Source: Hexactinellida sp. DTS-2022 (Eukaryota; Porifera; Hexactinellida). Taken from it: a DNA stretch of 64,000 nt. The translations under genes were made by a program, and so were the position numbers. The notes under the pieces were generated by a model. It did no database searches, was not told the origin of the DNA, and worked only from the letters and a program-made list of their open reading frames with translations. The DNA is taken from the NCBI GenBank assembly GCA_028753945.1, contig JAPNXP010000002.1, forward strand, positions 186,001 through 250,000, read 5' to 3'. This document shows, one piece after another, positions 52,060 through 61,625 of this stretch (position 1 is the first letter of the stretch; the number at the start of each line of letters is the position of its first letter).

Positions 52060-52787
52060 TATATTATACCAGTGATAGACCAAATCAAATATTTGGAAGT
52101 TTGACGTAAATATATAATGACAATTAAACGATATTGGAACTAATAGTGGTTTGGTTCCTGTTTGCTAGTATATATGCCAAATATCACCAGGGGATTAAGT
52201 AAATAGGATTGTTTATAAGTTGGTTCCGATAAGGATTGTTTACAAATAGACAAACAAACAGTACCCATAATAGGTGTCAATGGAGTACAAAATTAAACCC
52301 AAATTAGACAACTTATTCAGACACAATTATGCCACTAATAAAATACAAAAAATACCCGAAATTTGTATCTATATTACACTAAAACTTAGGGGATATTCAA
52401 ACGCTTTCAAGGGGAAGGGGGTTAACCAATGTGTGATATTCCTTTTGTATTACAATGGGCCAAAAGCGTTGCATTAATAGGAGGGTGTCGAATTTCCTGG
52501 AAATTACGTACGTTTGAACGACCCCTTAATATGGCATATAAAGTAGAACCTCGTTAGTAGGAATACCAGGGGACCGTCAATATGTGTTCGCCTTATCCGG
52601 AATTCGTGTTAACCAATATAATTTGTATTGAAAAGGCTTTGAAGGGGACTGAAATAGTGTTCGTACTAACCGTGTTCCTACTAACGAGGTTCTACTATGT
52701 ATACTAAAAAGGCGCGCATTAAATTAATTTTAACATGCCGGGATAAATTCTTGAAATTGACACAAATATAAGGAATTAAGGAAATAC
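52060..52787. other. Repeat-rich spacer
   Basis: It contains a MITE A copy (52543-52698) and a fragment with GTTTGAACG/TACGTAA that recurs near 59860, 60890 and 60945. I find no further TACO1 exon here, nor any convincing gene; the frame at 52274-52477 looks spurious. Confidence 0.5.
52543..52698. mobile_element. MITE family A copy
   Basis: AGTAGAACCTCGTTAGTAGG at the left and CTACTAACGAGGTTCTACT at the right, with TACCAGGGGACCGTC and AGGCTTTGAAGGGG inside. Ends are slightly eroded. Confidence 0.87.
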
Positions 52788-53967
52788 CTTTTTCTACAAA
52801 AAATGACGCATCGCTTCCAGATTGTAGCATAGAAAGACTAGAAATAGGAACTTAAATAAACTAAGTACCAATTTGAAATAGGAACTACATAAACTAAGTA
52901 CCAATTAGAAATAGGAACTACAATAAACTAAGTACCAATTTGAAATAGAGCGCCTATTTATTGTATAATTAATGCTTAGTATAAAGTTACAGTTAAACGT
53001 AATCAGTTATTTGCTAGTACACATAATATTAGGCCATAATACACTTGGTAGAGTCAAGCAAAAAAATTGCAACGTCAGTTCCCCTAGCAACGAATCTATT
53101 ACATAGGAATGATAATAATACTCACTTGTGTCTTTTGACAATTTTTTTAATTTCCGATCTTGATTGATAGACTGAACTTGTTGGGCCAGAAATAGCAACC
53201 AAAATCAAATAATTCGATGGACCCTTGACTACGATATTTTGTGACTTGAAACTTTTTGCCTAAAATAGATACAATATGGAATTAATAATTGTTATTAACT
53301 TATTATAGAATAAATGATTGTTAATTTGTAAATAAATATTGTTAGTAATATGAAACTAATATTTGTCAATATGGAACTAACTATCTTAATATGGAACTAA
53401 CTAGGTCCAATTTGAGTGATCGCTCTAAAGTTGCCTTTGGTATCTGTAATTCTCTCCCTTTTGTCAACATTGTTTTAAGTTCCGGATTTTCTTCTGATTT
53501 TCCAAATTCTAAACAACAAACAAACAAAAATTATATCACCAACAAATAAAATAGCCACAGTTCAAATTGGAACCATGTATTTTACGCTATTTTTGAAAAA
53601 TCGAGGCGAATTAACAAAATGAACCAGAAATAAGGCGATTTAGCTTTCCCCTCTGAACAAACTTGGTTCCTATTTGAAATAACTTGGTTCCTATTGGAAC
53701 TAACTTACTGGCCACATGTCTTCTGATTTTCTGTACAAATCTTGAAATCATTGTGCTCCTTATTGTGTCGGCAGCCAATTTCTTTCTAGCAATTTTCGAC
53801 CATCTATTGTGTCCTGCCATTCTGAATTGTGTCGTGTTAAACTGGAACTTAAAAACCACTTGATGAGGAATAGTTTGTGTCGCCTGTAGATGGTTCCGGT
53901 TATACGAGATGAGTCTTAATAAATAATGATAGTTCCATAATCTATTTATAGTTCTATAAGTGAGCAT
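52788..53967 (-). CDS. TACO1: TACO1/YebC-like mitochondrial translation factor, 3' end not found
   Basis: Four exons in phase: 53967-53709, 53508-53402, 53259-53126 and 52837-52788, ~183 residues. The start at 53967 gives an Arg-rich mitochondrial presequence before the YebC signature MAGHNRWSKIARKK. ELQIPKATLERSLK then matches the MPK..IERAIK segment, and the third exon looks like the core sheet and SEIKKIVKRH helix. Exon 4 (MLQSGSDASFFVEK) matches the segment before the last domain. The final domain expected next, ~80 residues, is not visible before the DED gene at 51883. It may be lost, diverged or very short. Exon 2 uses a GTTAGT donor. TACO1 promotes translation of COX1 mRNA. Confidence 0.75.
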
Positions 53968-54115
53968 GGTTCTAGCAAAACATAACAAATAATAATAACA
54001 ACAACAACAACAAGTTTTCAATAAAAACTTTGTATAATTGAATTGATAAAAAACAAAAAGTATTCACCAACAAAATATAAAAAACTCAAAAATTCATGAA
54101 TTGGAACTGAAACTA

Positions 54116-54757
54116 TTAAAACAAATGCGGATTATGTAACACGAATGCGTCCAACTTTCTAACATACTTTTCCTGGCATTCGTATAAAAGTGCATTTTTA
54201 AAAAACAAAACAATTTCATTTGAATTGGATCGGTACTTTTCATCATAAAGGAAGACATCAAACAAACAAAGACATTTTGAATCAATCACCCTTGGTAAGT
54301 CATAGAACATTCTTATATTACCACAAACATCTTCACTAAAGTTAGATTGAACTAAAACTTCGATAATAAGCACGCGAAATTTGAGAGATCGTTTTGATAA
54401 AGTAGTCCCTTCATTCTGATCGAGAAATTTCTCGATAACCGAACTATCTTCTAAATCTTGTTGTCGAAAATCCTCATTTGATGTTTTTGTGAGTTCCTCT
54501 TTAATTCCATTCGAGAGTTTATCGAGACCAATTAACCGAAGATATTTCTCAAATAAATGGCAATTTACTCTCCTTTGATGATTCAAAACGGCAAGTAAAT
54601 CAGTCGATTTTTGAATACACTCTCTTTTCTCGTTAAAAATGTAAGCTAGGATATTTACATCTTTTTCAAAGAGATTGTCGTTTAATTCGCCTAATTTTGT
54701 AAGCAGGCCTCTTGGTATAAATCCCAATGTCCCTAGGGCTGGGATATTTTCAGCCAT
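54116..54757 (-). CDS. Tandem Death-effector-domain-like protein 3
   Basis: Single-exon gene, 213 residues. The layout matches DED-like protein 1: ILAYIFNEKRECIQKSTDLL then RVNCHLFEKYLRLIG, with LDKLSN in place of RxDL. After that come SKRSLKFRVLIIEVLVQSN and a second helical module with FYDLPRV. No enzyme domain is present. It is separated from the other DED-like genes by the TACO1-like gene. Confidence 0.75.
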   Translation of the reverse strand: MAENIPALGTLGFIPRGLLTKLGELNDNLFEKDVNILAYIFNEKRECIQKSTDLLAVLNHQRRVNCHLFEKYLRLIGLDKLSNGIKEELTKTSNEDFRQQDLEDSSVIEKFLDQNEGTTLSKRSLKFRVLIIEVLVQSNFSEDVCGNIRMFYDLPRVIDSKCLCLFDVFLYDEKYRSNSNEIVLFFKNALLYECQEKYVRKLDAFVLHNPHLF

Positions 54758-54983
54758 ACTAACATTAGTAAAATACGAAAATGTATAAATATAATTGGAA
54801 CTACGTATAATTGGTTCCGATTAGTGAGACATGATGGTTATTAGTTCCGATTAATGGAAAATGAAACTTGGGCAAATTTCTATTATAATAAAATAAATTT
54901 AATATATTGGAACACTAACAAATTCCATAAATTAATTACTGTATTTCTTTAGTTTCACGAATAAGAGGTACAAATCTCATTGG

Positions 54984-56579
54984 TTAAACTTTCTCAGTGT
55001 CAATAGCCCGCTCAATTGATTCTGGTTTGCGGCAAAATGAAAATCTCAAAAACCTTTCTCCCAAATGTGCGTGTGCCTCCGAATAGAAGGCGCTAGGTGG
55101 TATAACACCCACACCAACCTCTTCATACATCCAACGCGCCATTTGGTAATCCCGCGTGCCACTTCCAAACTCACCGGGGATAAATCGAGCGCCAAATGTG
55201 TCCATATTGCCCAATAGGAAGTAAGTACCTGATGGGATAATTGGAACTATACCGATTGAGTTAAATCCAGACACTAGTTCGTCTCTTCGATCTACAAGTA
55301 AACAACAACAATAATAACAACTCACCTCAACAACAACAACAACAACAACTTACCTACCTTGTAAATACTGTCTCAGCTCCTCTATATAAGACCTATCCTT
55401 ATCATTGACCAATCCCCTCTCTCTCTCTATGCCAGCTGCTATCGCTATCTGAGTAGGCCTAACAGTGCAATACAGACTGCTGGCATGTATAACGCCTATA
55501 GCCTCAATAAGAGGAGAGGAGCCTATTGTCCAACCGGTTTTCCATCCCGTCACAGAGAATATCTTCCCAGCAGAGTGAGTGGTTAGTGTTCTCTCCCACA
55601 TTCCTTCTAGCGTTGCCATGCGCTCATGTGCCAGCCCGTCAAACGTGTTAAACTCGTATACCTGTGGGAGCGATATTCATCCAGGCAAGTATTCGAAAGG
55701 AAATCGAGAGATGCTCACATAGACTTATACAAATTGAGTAATTAGGCGCGTGTTAGCGAACTCAAACTAAATCTAGGCGCGTAGAAATTTAGCCTCAATT
55801 AATGCCATAAATCCAGTTATAGTTCCTATTGGAACTATCAATTGTTCCAGTTCCAGTTCCTATTGGAACTAACGGATTCAACTCACCTCATCAGATACAC
55901 ACAGGGCATCGAACTTCTGACACAGGTCCGCTACTAGTTTCAGTTCCTGTTTAGAGTATACTTTTCCGAGAGGATTATTTGGGTTGTTAATAATTAACAT
56001 TTTTGTTTTGTTGCTAAAAGCCTGTTTTAACTCATCATGGTCGATTGCCCAATCCTGTGAGGTCTTTGGTTCCGGTTTAATCGGGCGAAGTGGCACAAAT
56101 TTGAGTGTCCCGCCACTTAAAATCACTTGGTTAATATAGCAGTCAAAAAATGGTTCTATAATAATGACTTCGTCTCCAGGATTTATGAAGGCTTGGGAAA
56201 TGGAATATAGACAGCCATACGCACCATTGGACACGGACACATTTTGACTTGGTTCCAATTCTCGTTCATAGAACGGAGAATAGAATTTAGCTATGGCTTC
56301 CAAAAGTGGGGGGTGTCCCTTTGGCAATGGGTATTGGTGCTCGAGTGGATTATTTGAGGCATTTTTAAGCGAAGAAAGCAGAAAATCCGGCGCGGGAAAA
56401 TCCGGGAATCCCTGTCCCAAATTGACCGGATTGTATTTAGCGACAAGTTGTGTGAATTCTAGCCACACAGATGGACGCAAGCCTGCAAGACGATTGGCTG
56501 AATATTTCGAGGATAGGTGTCGGGTTGCGCGGAAAAGAGAGCAATTCGATTGGTTGATGAAGTGTCGTAAATGTCGCAT
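54984..56579 (-). CDS. KYAT3: Kynurenine/glutamine transaminase (KYAT3-like)
   Basis: Three exons (56579-55887, 55661-55358, 55291-54984) give 434 residues, the usual length. The N-terminus (MRHLRHFINQSNCSLFRATRHLSS) suggests a mitochondrial presequence. Fold-type I PLP enzyme motifs follow: NLGQGFPDFPAP, VSNGAYGCLYS, NNPNNPLGKVY, and SAGKIFSVTGWKTGW with the PLP lysine at ~264. The C-terminus has FLRFSFCR with the carboxylate-binding arginine. It converts kynurenine or glutamine with 2-oxo acids. All key residues seem present. Confidence 0.95.
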
Positions 56580-56760
56580 TTTGAATCTAAGTTTATTTTA
56601 AAAAGTCACTATCAAAATCGGCCCCAAAAATATTATTAAACTTCACCCAATAACTCTATAAACAAACAAATATAAAAATATATCCAAATAAATAAAAATA
56701 TACAAAACAGTAAAAGCAAGCAAACTACATCACATTCCAATCCTAATGACTATAGCAACG

Positions 56761-58296
56761 TTAGTTATCACCGTGGCAACACCTATTACAGGTGAAAATT
56801 TTCTTCCAAAGATTTCTAACATCTTTGTTTGCCAAAGCGGACAAACCTGCCATGCCCCAAACAGTGGAAGCAAATCCAGCAGCAATACCCAACGCGTTAT
56901 TATAATATTCTCTGTAAATAGGCTTACAACAGTTAGTTCCATTTGTCCCAAAAATAGTAGCACATCGTGAATACTGCTCTAGGTAAATGTCATAATTTGG
57001 CGCTTCAAATTCGTTAACTGAGAAATTAAGCATGACCATCCAAATCGAAATTGAAAATGCGACTGTGAATATCGCCAGCTGTGCCACCCAATCAAGTCCA
57101 ATTGTGCCTCGACCAATCATTTCAGTGGTTTTATAATAACGTTTTAGGAGAATACTGATCACAATCGAAATGGCTGTCACATTGAAAAGACAGAAAATAA
57201 GACCTGGCACATAAAGCGTTATAATCACAAATAATGTGCTCGGATGGCAGAATTCAGGTTGGTTACTGATTCTGTAAGATCTAAGGATTGCGACAGTTCC
57301 AATTAGAACTAACACTGGAAATCCCCAACAGATTAAAGACTCAATTAAATGGATCCAATGTCTGTAACGATTGAAAAGTAAAGCGCCATCCAAAGGCCGT
57401 GAGAATATATATAACAAATTTAAAACCGCGAATAAATACCAATAAATGAATACCATTAGGCTATAATGGTATATGCCACCCTGGATATTGCAACTAATAG
57501 TGGAATCAATTCTTGACTGTAAAAGACTAGGATGTTTACAATAGAACATTTGAGGCACGATTTGACCACTGAGGATACAAATTGATTGGACGAGCACAGA
57601 GCATATTAAATAGAACGAAATTATATGGGGAAACGCCCATAGTTTTCCACCGATTTTTATCCAAGTTAAGATTCCAAAAATACTCACGAAAAGTGTCACA
57701 AAAGAGCCACTAAATATGAAAACCCGCCATGCAATATAATACGCGTCACCACCAGGGGCATACCTTAAACACTCAGGCGAACATTGTGTGCCATTATTAA
57801 CGAAACTTGCGACACAAACGGTATTCGAAATCATGGTTCCATAAGTAGAGTTAGTATCAGATTGGTTGGAATTGAACCAATCAATGTAGGTATAGAATTT
57901 GGTGAATGCCGTGGTGATGTTATAGGGACATGAATTGGAACTATAGGTGCGAGAAAATGTAGTGTTAAAGGAGAGATCACGAGTTTCAGGAATAATTCCG
58001 TAGGAAATAAATGTGGCATAAACACCGACGCAAAGTGGCGCGATAAAAAGCAACCATGTGGCCACAATAATGAAAACAACAACAAAATACGTGAAACATA
58101 ATTTCCGTTTATAATATTTATGCGCTAATACTTTCTTTTCGGATTCAATAGCAACTGACATTTCGAATGACATAACTTTTTCACCTTTCCTACTTTCAAA
58201 GAATACATCATCACTTTTGGTGATTTGATAATCGATTTGTACCGATTCTCCGATATTTGTGACCAAACTTTCCATAGCAGAACTCTTGTTAGTCAT
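56761..58296 (-). CDS. Intronless 7TM receptor with N-terminal anchor, copy 4
   Basis: One exon, 511 residues. A cytoplasmic N-terminus of ~65 residues is followed by an anchor helix (~68-95), then an ectodomain of ~90 residues with CSPECLRYAPGG. Seven helices follow at ~185-213, 222-243, 275-298, 312-338, 353-382, 402-424 and 467-489, then a short Cys-rich tail. ATIFGTNGTNCC and WGMAGLSALANKDVRNLW align with the multi-exon family at 29-38.6 kb, but identity is clearly lower, so the separation is old. The lack of introns suggests a retrocopy or intron loss. Helices 3-7 resemble Frizzled-class receptors weakly; ligand and coupling are unknown. Confidence 0.8.
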   Translation of the reverse strand: MTNKSSAMESLVTNIGESVQIDYQITKSDDVFFESRKGEKVMSFEMSVAIESEKKVLAHKYYKRKLCFTYFVVVFIIVATWLLFIAPLCVGVYATFISYGIIPETRDLSFNTTFSRTYSSNSCPYNITTAFTKFYTYIDWFNSNQSDTNSTYGTMISNTVCVASFVNNGTQCSPECLRYAPGGDAYYIAWRVFIFSGSFVTLFVSIFGILTWIKIGGKLWAFPHIISFYLICSVLVQSICILSGQIVPQMFYCKHPSLLQSRIDSTISCNIQGGIYHYSLMVFIYWYLFAVLNLLYIFSRPLDGALLFNRYRHWIHLIESLICWGFPVLVLIGTVAILRSYRISNQPEFCHPSTLFVIITLYVPGLIFCLFNVTAISIVISILLKRYYKTTEMIGRGTIGLDWVAQLAIFTVAFSISIWMVMLNFSVNEFEAPNYDIYLEQYSRCATIFGTNGTNCCKPIYREYYNNALGIAAGFASTVWGMAGLSALANKDVRNLWKKIFTCNRCCHGDN

Positions 58297-58392
58297 TGCA
58301 GATGAATAGAGAGCTAATAAACCAATTATATTATAGATTCTATATGAGTAGCATACAATATGGAACTTGATATAGTAACTAAACTATTTATA

Positions 58393-58562
58393 GTATTCTC
58401 TGTTAATAGGAACACGGATAAGGGAAACATCGGTTAAGGAGCACAAGGTTTAATTCCCCTAGCCTATACAAATGCATGCATGTGACTCCAGTTAATACGA
58501 ATTCCGGATAATACGAACATATTAAGACGGTCCCCTGGTGTTCCTATTAACAGAGTCTACTG
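58393..58562. mobile_element. MITE family B copy upstream of 7TM copy 4
   Basis: The left end TAGTATTCTCTGTTAATAGG is slightly decayed; the right end reads CCTATTAACAGAGTCTACTG. The interior has GGTTAAGGAG and CCTAGCCTATACAAATGC. It is ~95 bp upstream of the start codon at 58296. Confidence 0.9.
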
Positions 58563-58651
58563 TAATTAGAATTCTAACAAACTATAATGGACAGTTCAAG
58601 AATTGATAATTGCGACAGAATAGTACTACCTAACTGGAACTAACATAGGAA

Positions 58652-59814
58652 CTATAAGTTCATTAAGCTAGTTATAACCGGAGAGTTTGTGGGCGCCGTT
58701 GTAAATATGACACCAACAAATACATGTGTGCCCCAATTAATGTGACGTAAGCATTTGCAACAACCCAAATCCTCAATTGTGAAACCGAACTGTCTCAATC
58801 TATCGTCTAGTTCCGTAAAGGTGTCACTGCCACTAACACCTAGATACTAAGGGAATAAAGATATTATAAATAGGTGTTATAAACTGGAACTATAGACTTA
58901 CAGGACGTCCTGATGATGGGTCAATAAAATCTGCCCAAAATCCGAATTCTTGAATGCGACCACAGATTTCCATAGCACTGTTTATAAACTAAAATATTAT
59001 TCCATAAAGTAAAATATAAAAAATCTTAAATTGGAACTGAAACTACGTTTAGTGTCAGTTCCTCTCTCTCCTGTGACATCTCATATGACCACTTCGACAT
59101 GTCATTACAAGTGTGCTCGCTCACACATACTACACTAAGCTTATTATCACTTAGTTCCGGTAATTCAGGCATTAGTTCCATAAAGGAGCGAATCAAGAAG
59201 GAAGGAGATTCTTGCACCAACACTTCCACTTTGGATTCAATCGATGGAATCTATAAAAAGCGGAATTAGTTCCAATTGTGGAATGGAAATTGGAACTATT
59301 CATCATAGACCACTAATCCATGGTTCCAATATATAAAATCAAGCGCTAAATATTAATCACACACCTCAAATTGTTGAGTCTCAAATTTCAAATTTTGTAG
59401 TCCCAATAATCCATCAATAGCTACAAATGTTGTCGCTGTATCGAGTAGTTGTTGTTTAGTTCCAGTTTGTAACACCCCAGTAAGAGAAGGCAGCGGGAAT
59501 GTTATATCAGCGTAGAGAGGATAGGAACTAACTTCTTTAGATAAATACAAATATAAATATTATGCCGGCACTTCGGCCAATCAAATCCAGTTTATTCACC
59601 AACAGAACTAACCGGGCAATATAGTTTTAGGCGCCATATCAATAGGCTTATCTCTGAGCGAACTTTTCAATGAAGTCAACCTGTCCTCTGACCAATCGGA
59701 AGCTAGTATGGGCAGTGGCATATTCCCATTGGCTGCCGGATAATGTACTATTGTTCTGAGTCTCTGGAGCAAAGCACTCAGGCTTGGAAGATAAGCGACA
59801 GACCGCGTTTTCAT
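58652..59814 (-). CDS. MMADHC: MMADHC (cblD) cobalamin trafficking protein
   Basis: Five exons (59814-59613, 59534-59365, 59250-59047, 58988-58902, 58846-58652) give 285 residues with consistent phases, against 296 in human. [16 protein letters not shown] start, then the second half with [26 protein letters not shown] and [12 protein letters not shown] matches the conserved MMADHC core. The product directs cob(II)alamin from MMACHC to methionine synthase and methylmalonyl-CoA mutase. The CC pair near residue 248 is the cobalt-coordination region in the family. Exon 1 uses a GTTAGT donor. The gene is complete. Confidence 0.92.
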
Positions 59815-60210
59815 ACTCAGACTCTAAACAGTGGGAATAAATTCATAATTCAAACGTTATGTAACGCTTCCAAGGGGGAACCAATCTGTGCAGTGTATTA
59901 TACAGCCATTTGAAAATGCCCGGGATAATTCCTTGGATGTGTGACAGATAATCATTCTGTATTATAAATTGGGCAAAATAGTGTGCCATAGGGAAGGAAA
60001 TAAATTTCTGCGATTTTGAGTTACATGACGTTTGAATGCACCTCTAGAAATATATTGATAATTCGTGGAACTTACCTTTGCGATTTGGTAACTTGACATA
60101 CTATAAGTCTTGAAGAATAAATCTAAATAGAAAGGATAATGACCAATCAAATACTAGCTTATGGAATTGATTCAATTATAAAATGAAAATATGCACAAAT
60201 TATTGTTATA
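59815..60210. other. Spacer between MMADHC and tRNA-Leu
   Basis: No gene seen. The fragment TTCAAACGTTATGTAACGCTTCCAAGGGGG near 59853 belongs to a repeat also present near 52500 and 60890. Confidence 0.5.
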
Positions 60211-60292
60211 GTCAGGATGGCCGAGCGGTTAAGGCGCTGCGTTCAGGTCGCAGTCTACTTTGGTAGGCGTGGGTTCGAATCCCACTTCTGAC
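60211..60292 (+). tRNA. trnL-CAG: tRNA-Leu (CAG)
   Basis: Full cloverleaf: acceptor stem GTCAGGA pairs with TTCTGAC, the anticodon stem CTGCG pairs with CGCAG, and the loop TTCAGGT holds anticodon CAG at 60244-60246. The long variable arm (TCTACTTTGGTAGG) marks a class II tRNA. B box GGTTCGAATCC and A box TGGCCGAGCGG are intact, so RNA polymerase III should transcribe it. A T-rich stop (CCTTTTTGC) follows within ten bases. There is no intron. Confidence 0.97.
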
Positions 60293-60397
60293 ATACCTTT
60301 TTGCTATTTTATATTTCATCTTTTTGTGCAACCAAATTGTAAACTCATCAAAAATATTATTAGCCAATTTCAATATTTTATTTCGGAAATAGTACAA

Positions 60398-61398
60398 ATG
60401 GCTTCTGTTGCTCGGACAGGTCAGCTCAGAAGGAGAACTAAGTTAGTTCCAGTTCCAGTTCCGGTCGATCCAGTTACACTCGCGGTTCGAGAAATACAGC
60501 AGAATATTCTCGACATGCAAAAGCAGTACGAATGCCCAATATGGTAATTTGACACCTTTTTCCAGGTTAGTTTTCCAATCAATTTCCAGGGTTATTTGTG
60601 TGTATTTAGTCTGGAGTTGATATCAGAACCACGTGCCACTGATTGCGGACACTATTTTTGCAAGTGAGTTACAGATCTGATAAAGTGGCACAAAATATGA
60701 CACATTTTCATACCTTAGAGTATGCATACTTCAATGCATAACCCGGTCTTCAAAAAAGCCGCCAATCAAATGCCCTCTTTGCAAAGAAACCGTTACCAAG
60801 AGGTATAGTTCCTATTTGCTCAGGTTTACTACTATTTTTAGAATTTATATTTGTAGTGTCACCCTGTTTGGGATAATTTCTTGTATATTCAAACGTTACG
60901 TAATGCTCCCTTTAAACCACCGCTGTCACATTTTATATTACGTGACGTTTGAACAAAACCCCCTAACCCAGTGGTTCCCAACCTGGGGTCCACAAGATCT
61001 CATAATTTGATAGTCAATAGAGTGGGATTCACAAAATGTCTAATACAGTAGATGTCGGATATAAGCACACCGGTTATAAGAACATATCGGATATAAGGAC
61101 ACTATGTTGGAAAACGGTTTCCATATACCCTATATAATTATTTCGGTTATAAGCACATCAAGTGCAGTTCCCGACGATATCCTTTTAACCGGCATCCACT
61201 GTATTTACTATATAGGTCAATGGTTGAAAAGGGGTTGGGAATCGCTGCCTTATTAACCGTTCACTCCAAATTGCTTTGAAGTGGCACTGAGTTAACTGTT
61301 CTAAATTAGGAGTTTGGTAGAGTGCACTAGCATGGGAGACATTTCACAAGCTATCAGTAAACTCGTTGAGGGATTCCATCTCGATACCGGAACCACAG
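60398..61398 (+). CDS. BRCA1: BRCA1-like RING fragment, rest of gene not found
   Basis: Four exons in phase: 60398-60543, 60610-60663, 60719-60802 and 61331-61398, ~117 residues. The helix REIQQNILDMQKQY leads into the RING (C46-P-I-C49, then CGHYFCKVC, then CPLC) with CLELISEP and CPLCKETVTKR very like human BRCA1. The last exon (ISKLVEGFHLDTG) matches the BRCA1 segment LVEELLKIICAFQLDTG. In the family this region binds BARD1 and carries E3 ligase activity. No BRCT or central exons follow before the convergent ACAD11 gene at 61626; only MITEs do. Either the gene is a fragment, or later exons lie far away beyond the window. The N-terminus carries an AGTTCC-coded VPVPVPV stretch. Confidence 0.8.
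61046..61201. mobile_element. MITE family C (pogo-like) in the BRCA1-like intron
   Basis: Ends CAGTAGATGTCGGATATAAG / TTAACCGGCATCCACTG are flanked by TA. A fragment of the same family lies near 19918. Confidence 0.85.
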
Positions 61399-61443
61399 GT
61401 AAGCTGGTATTGGAACTATATAAGTTAGTTCCTATTTAGTATA

Positions 61444-61546
61444 CAGTCAACACTCTCGTTATAACGAAGTGCTTGGGACCAGTAATTTCCTTCGTTATAT
61501 CCAGATATTCGTTATAAGCGGGTATTTCGTTATAACGGGAGTTCAC
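61444..61546. mobile_element. MITE family D fragment
   Basis: CAGTCAACACTCTCGTTATAACG is followed by CGTTATATCC and CGTTATAACGGGAG. The CAGT end and TA flank resemble pogo-type elements; the right end is lost. It lies just 3' of the last BRCA1-like exon. Confidence 0.65.
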
Positions 61547-61625
61547 AAATTATAGGAATATATTTCACAAAATAACTCGAAATCTAAACGCTCGTTTATC
61601 CACAAAATAAAATTTCATCCTGGAA

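Noticed and set aside
52274..52477. 67-codon plus-strand frame near the TACO1-like gene
   Set aside because: AT-rich, no domain, overlaps a dispersed repeat fragment.
60211..60292. tRNA-derived SINE
   Set aside because: The cloverleaf is perfect, with a normal T-rich terminator and no adjoining SINE body or target duplication; a true tRNA gene is the simpler reading.
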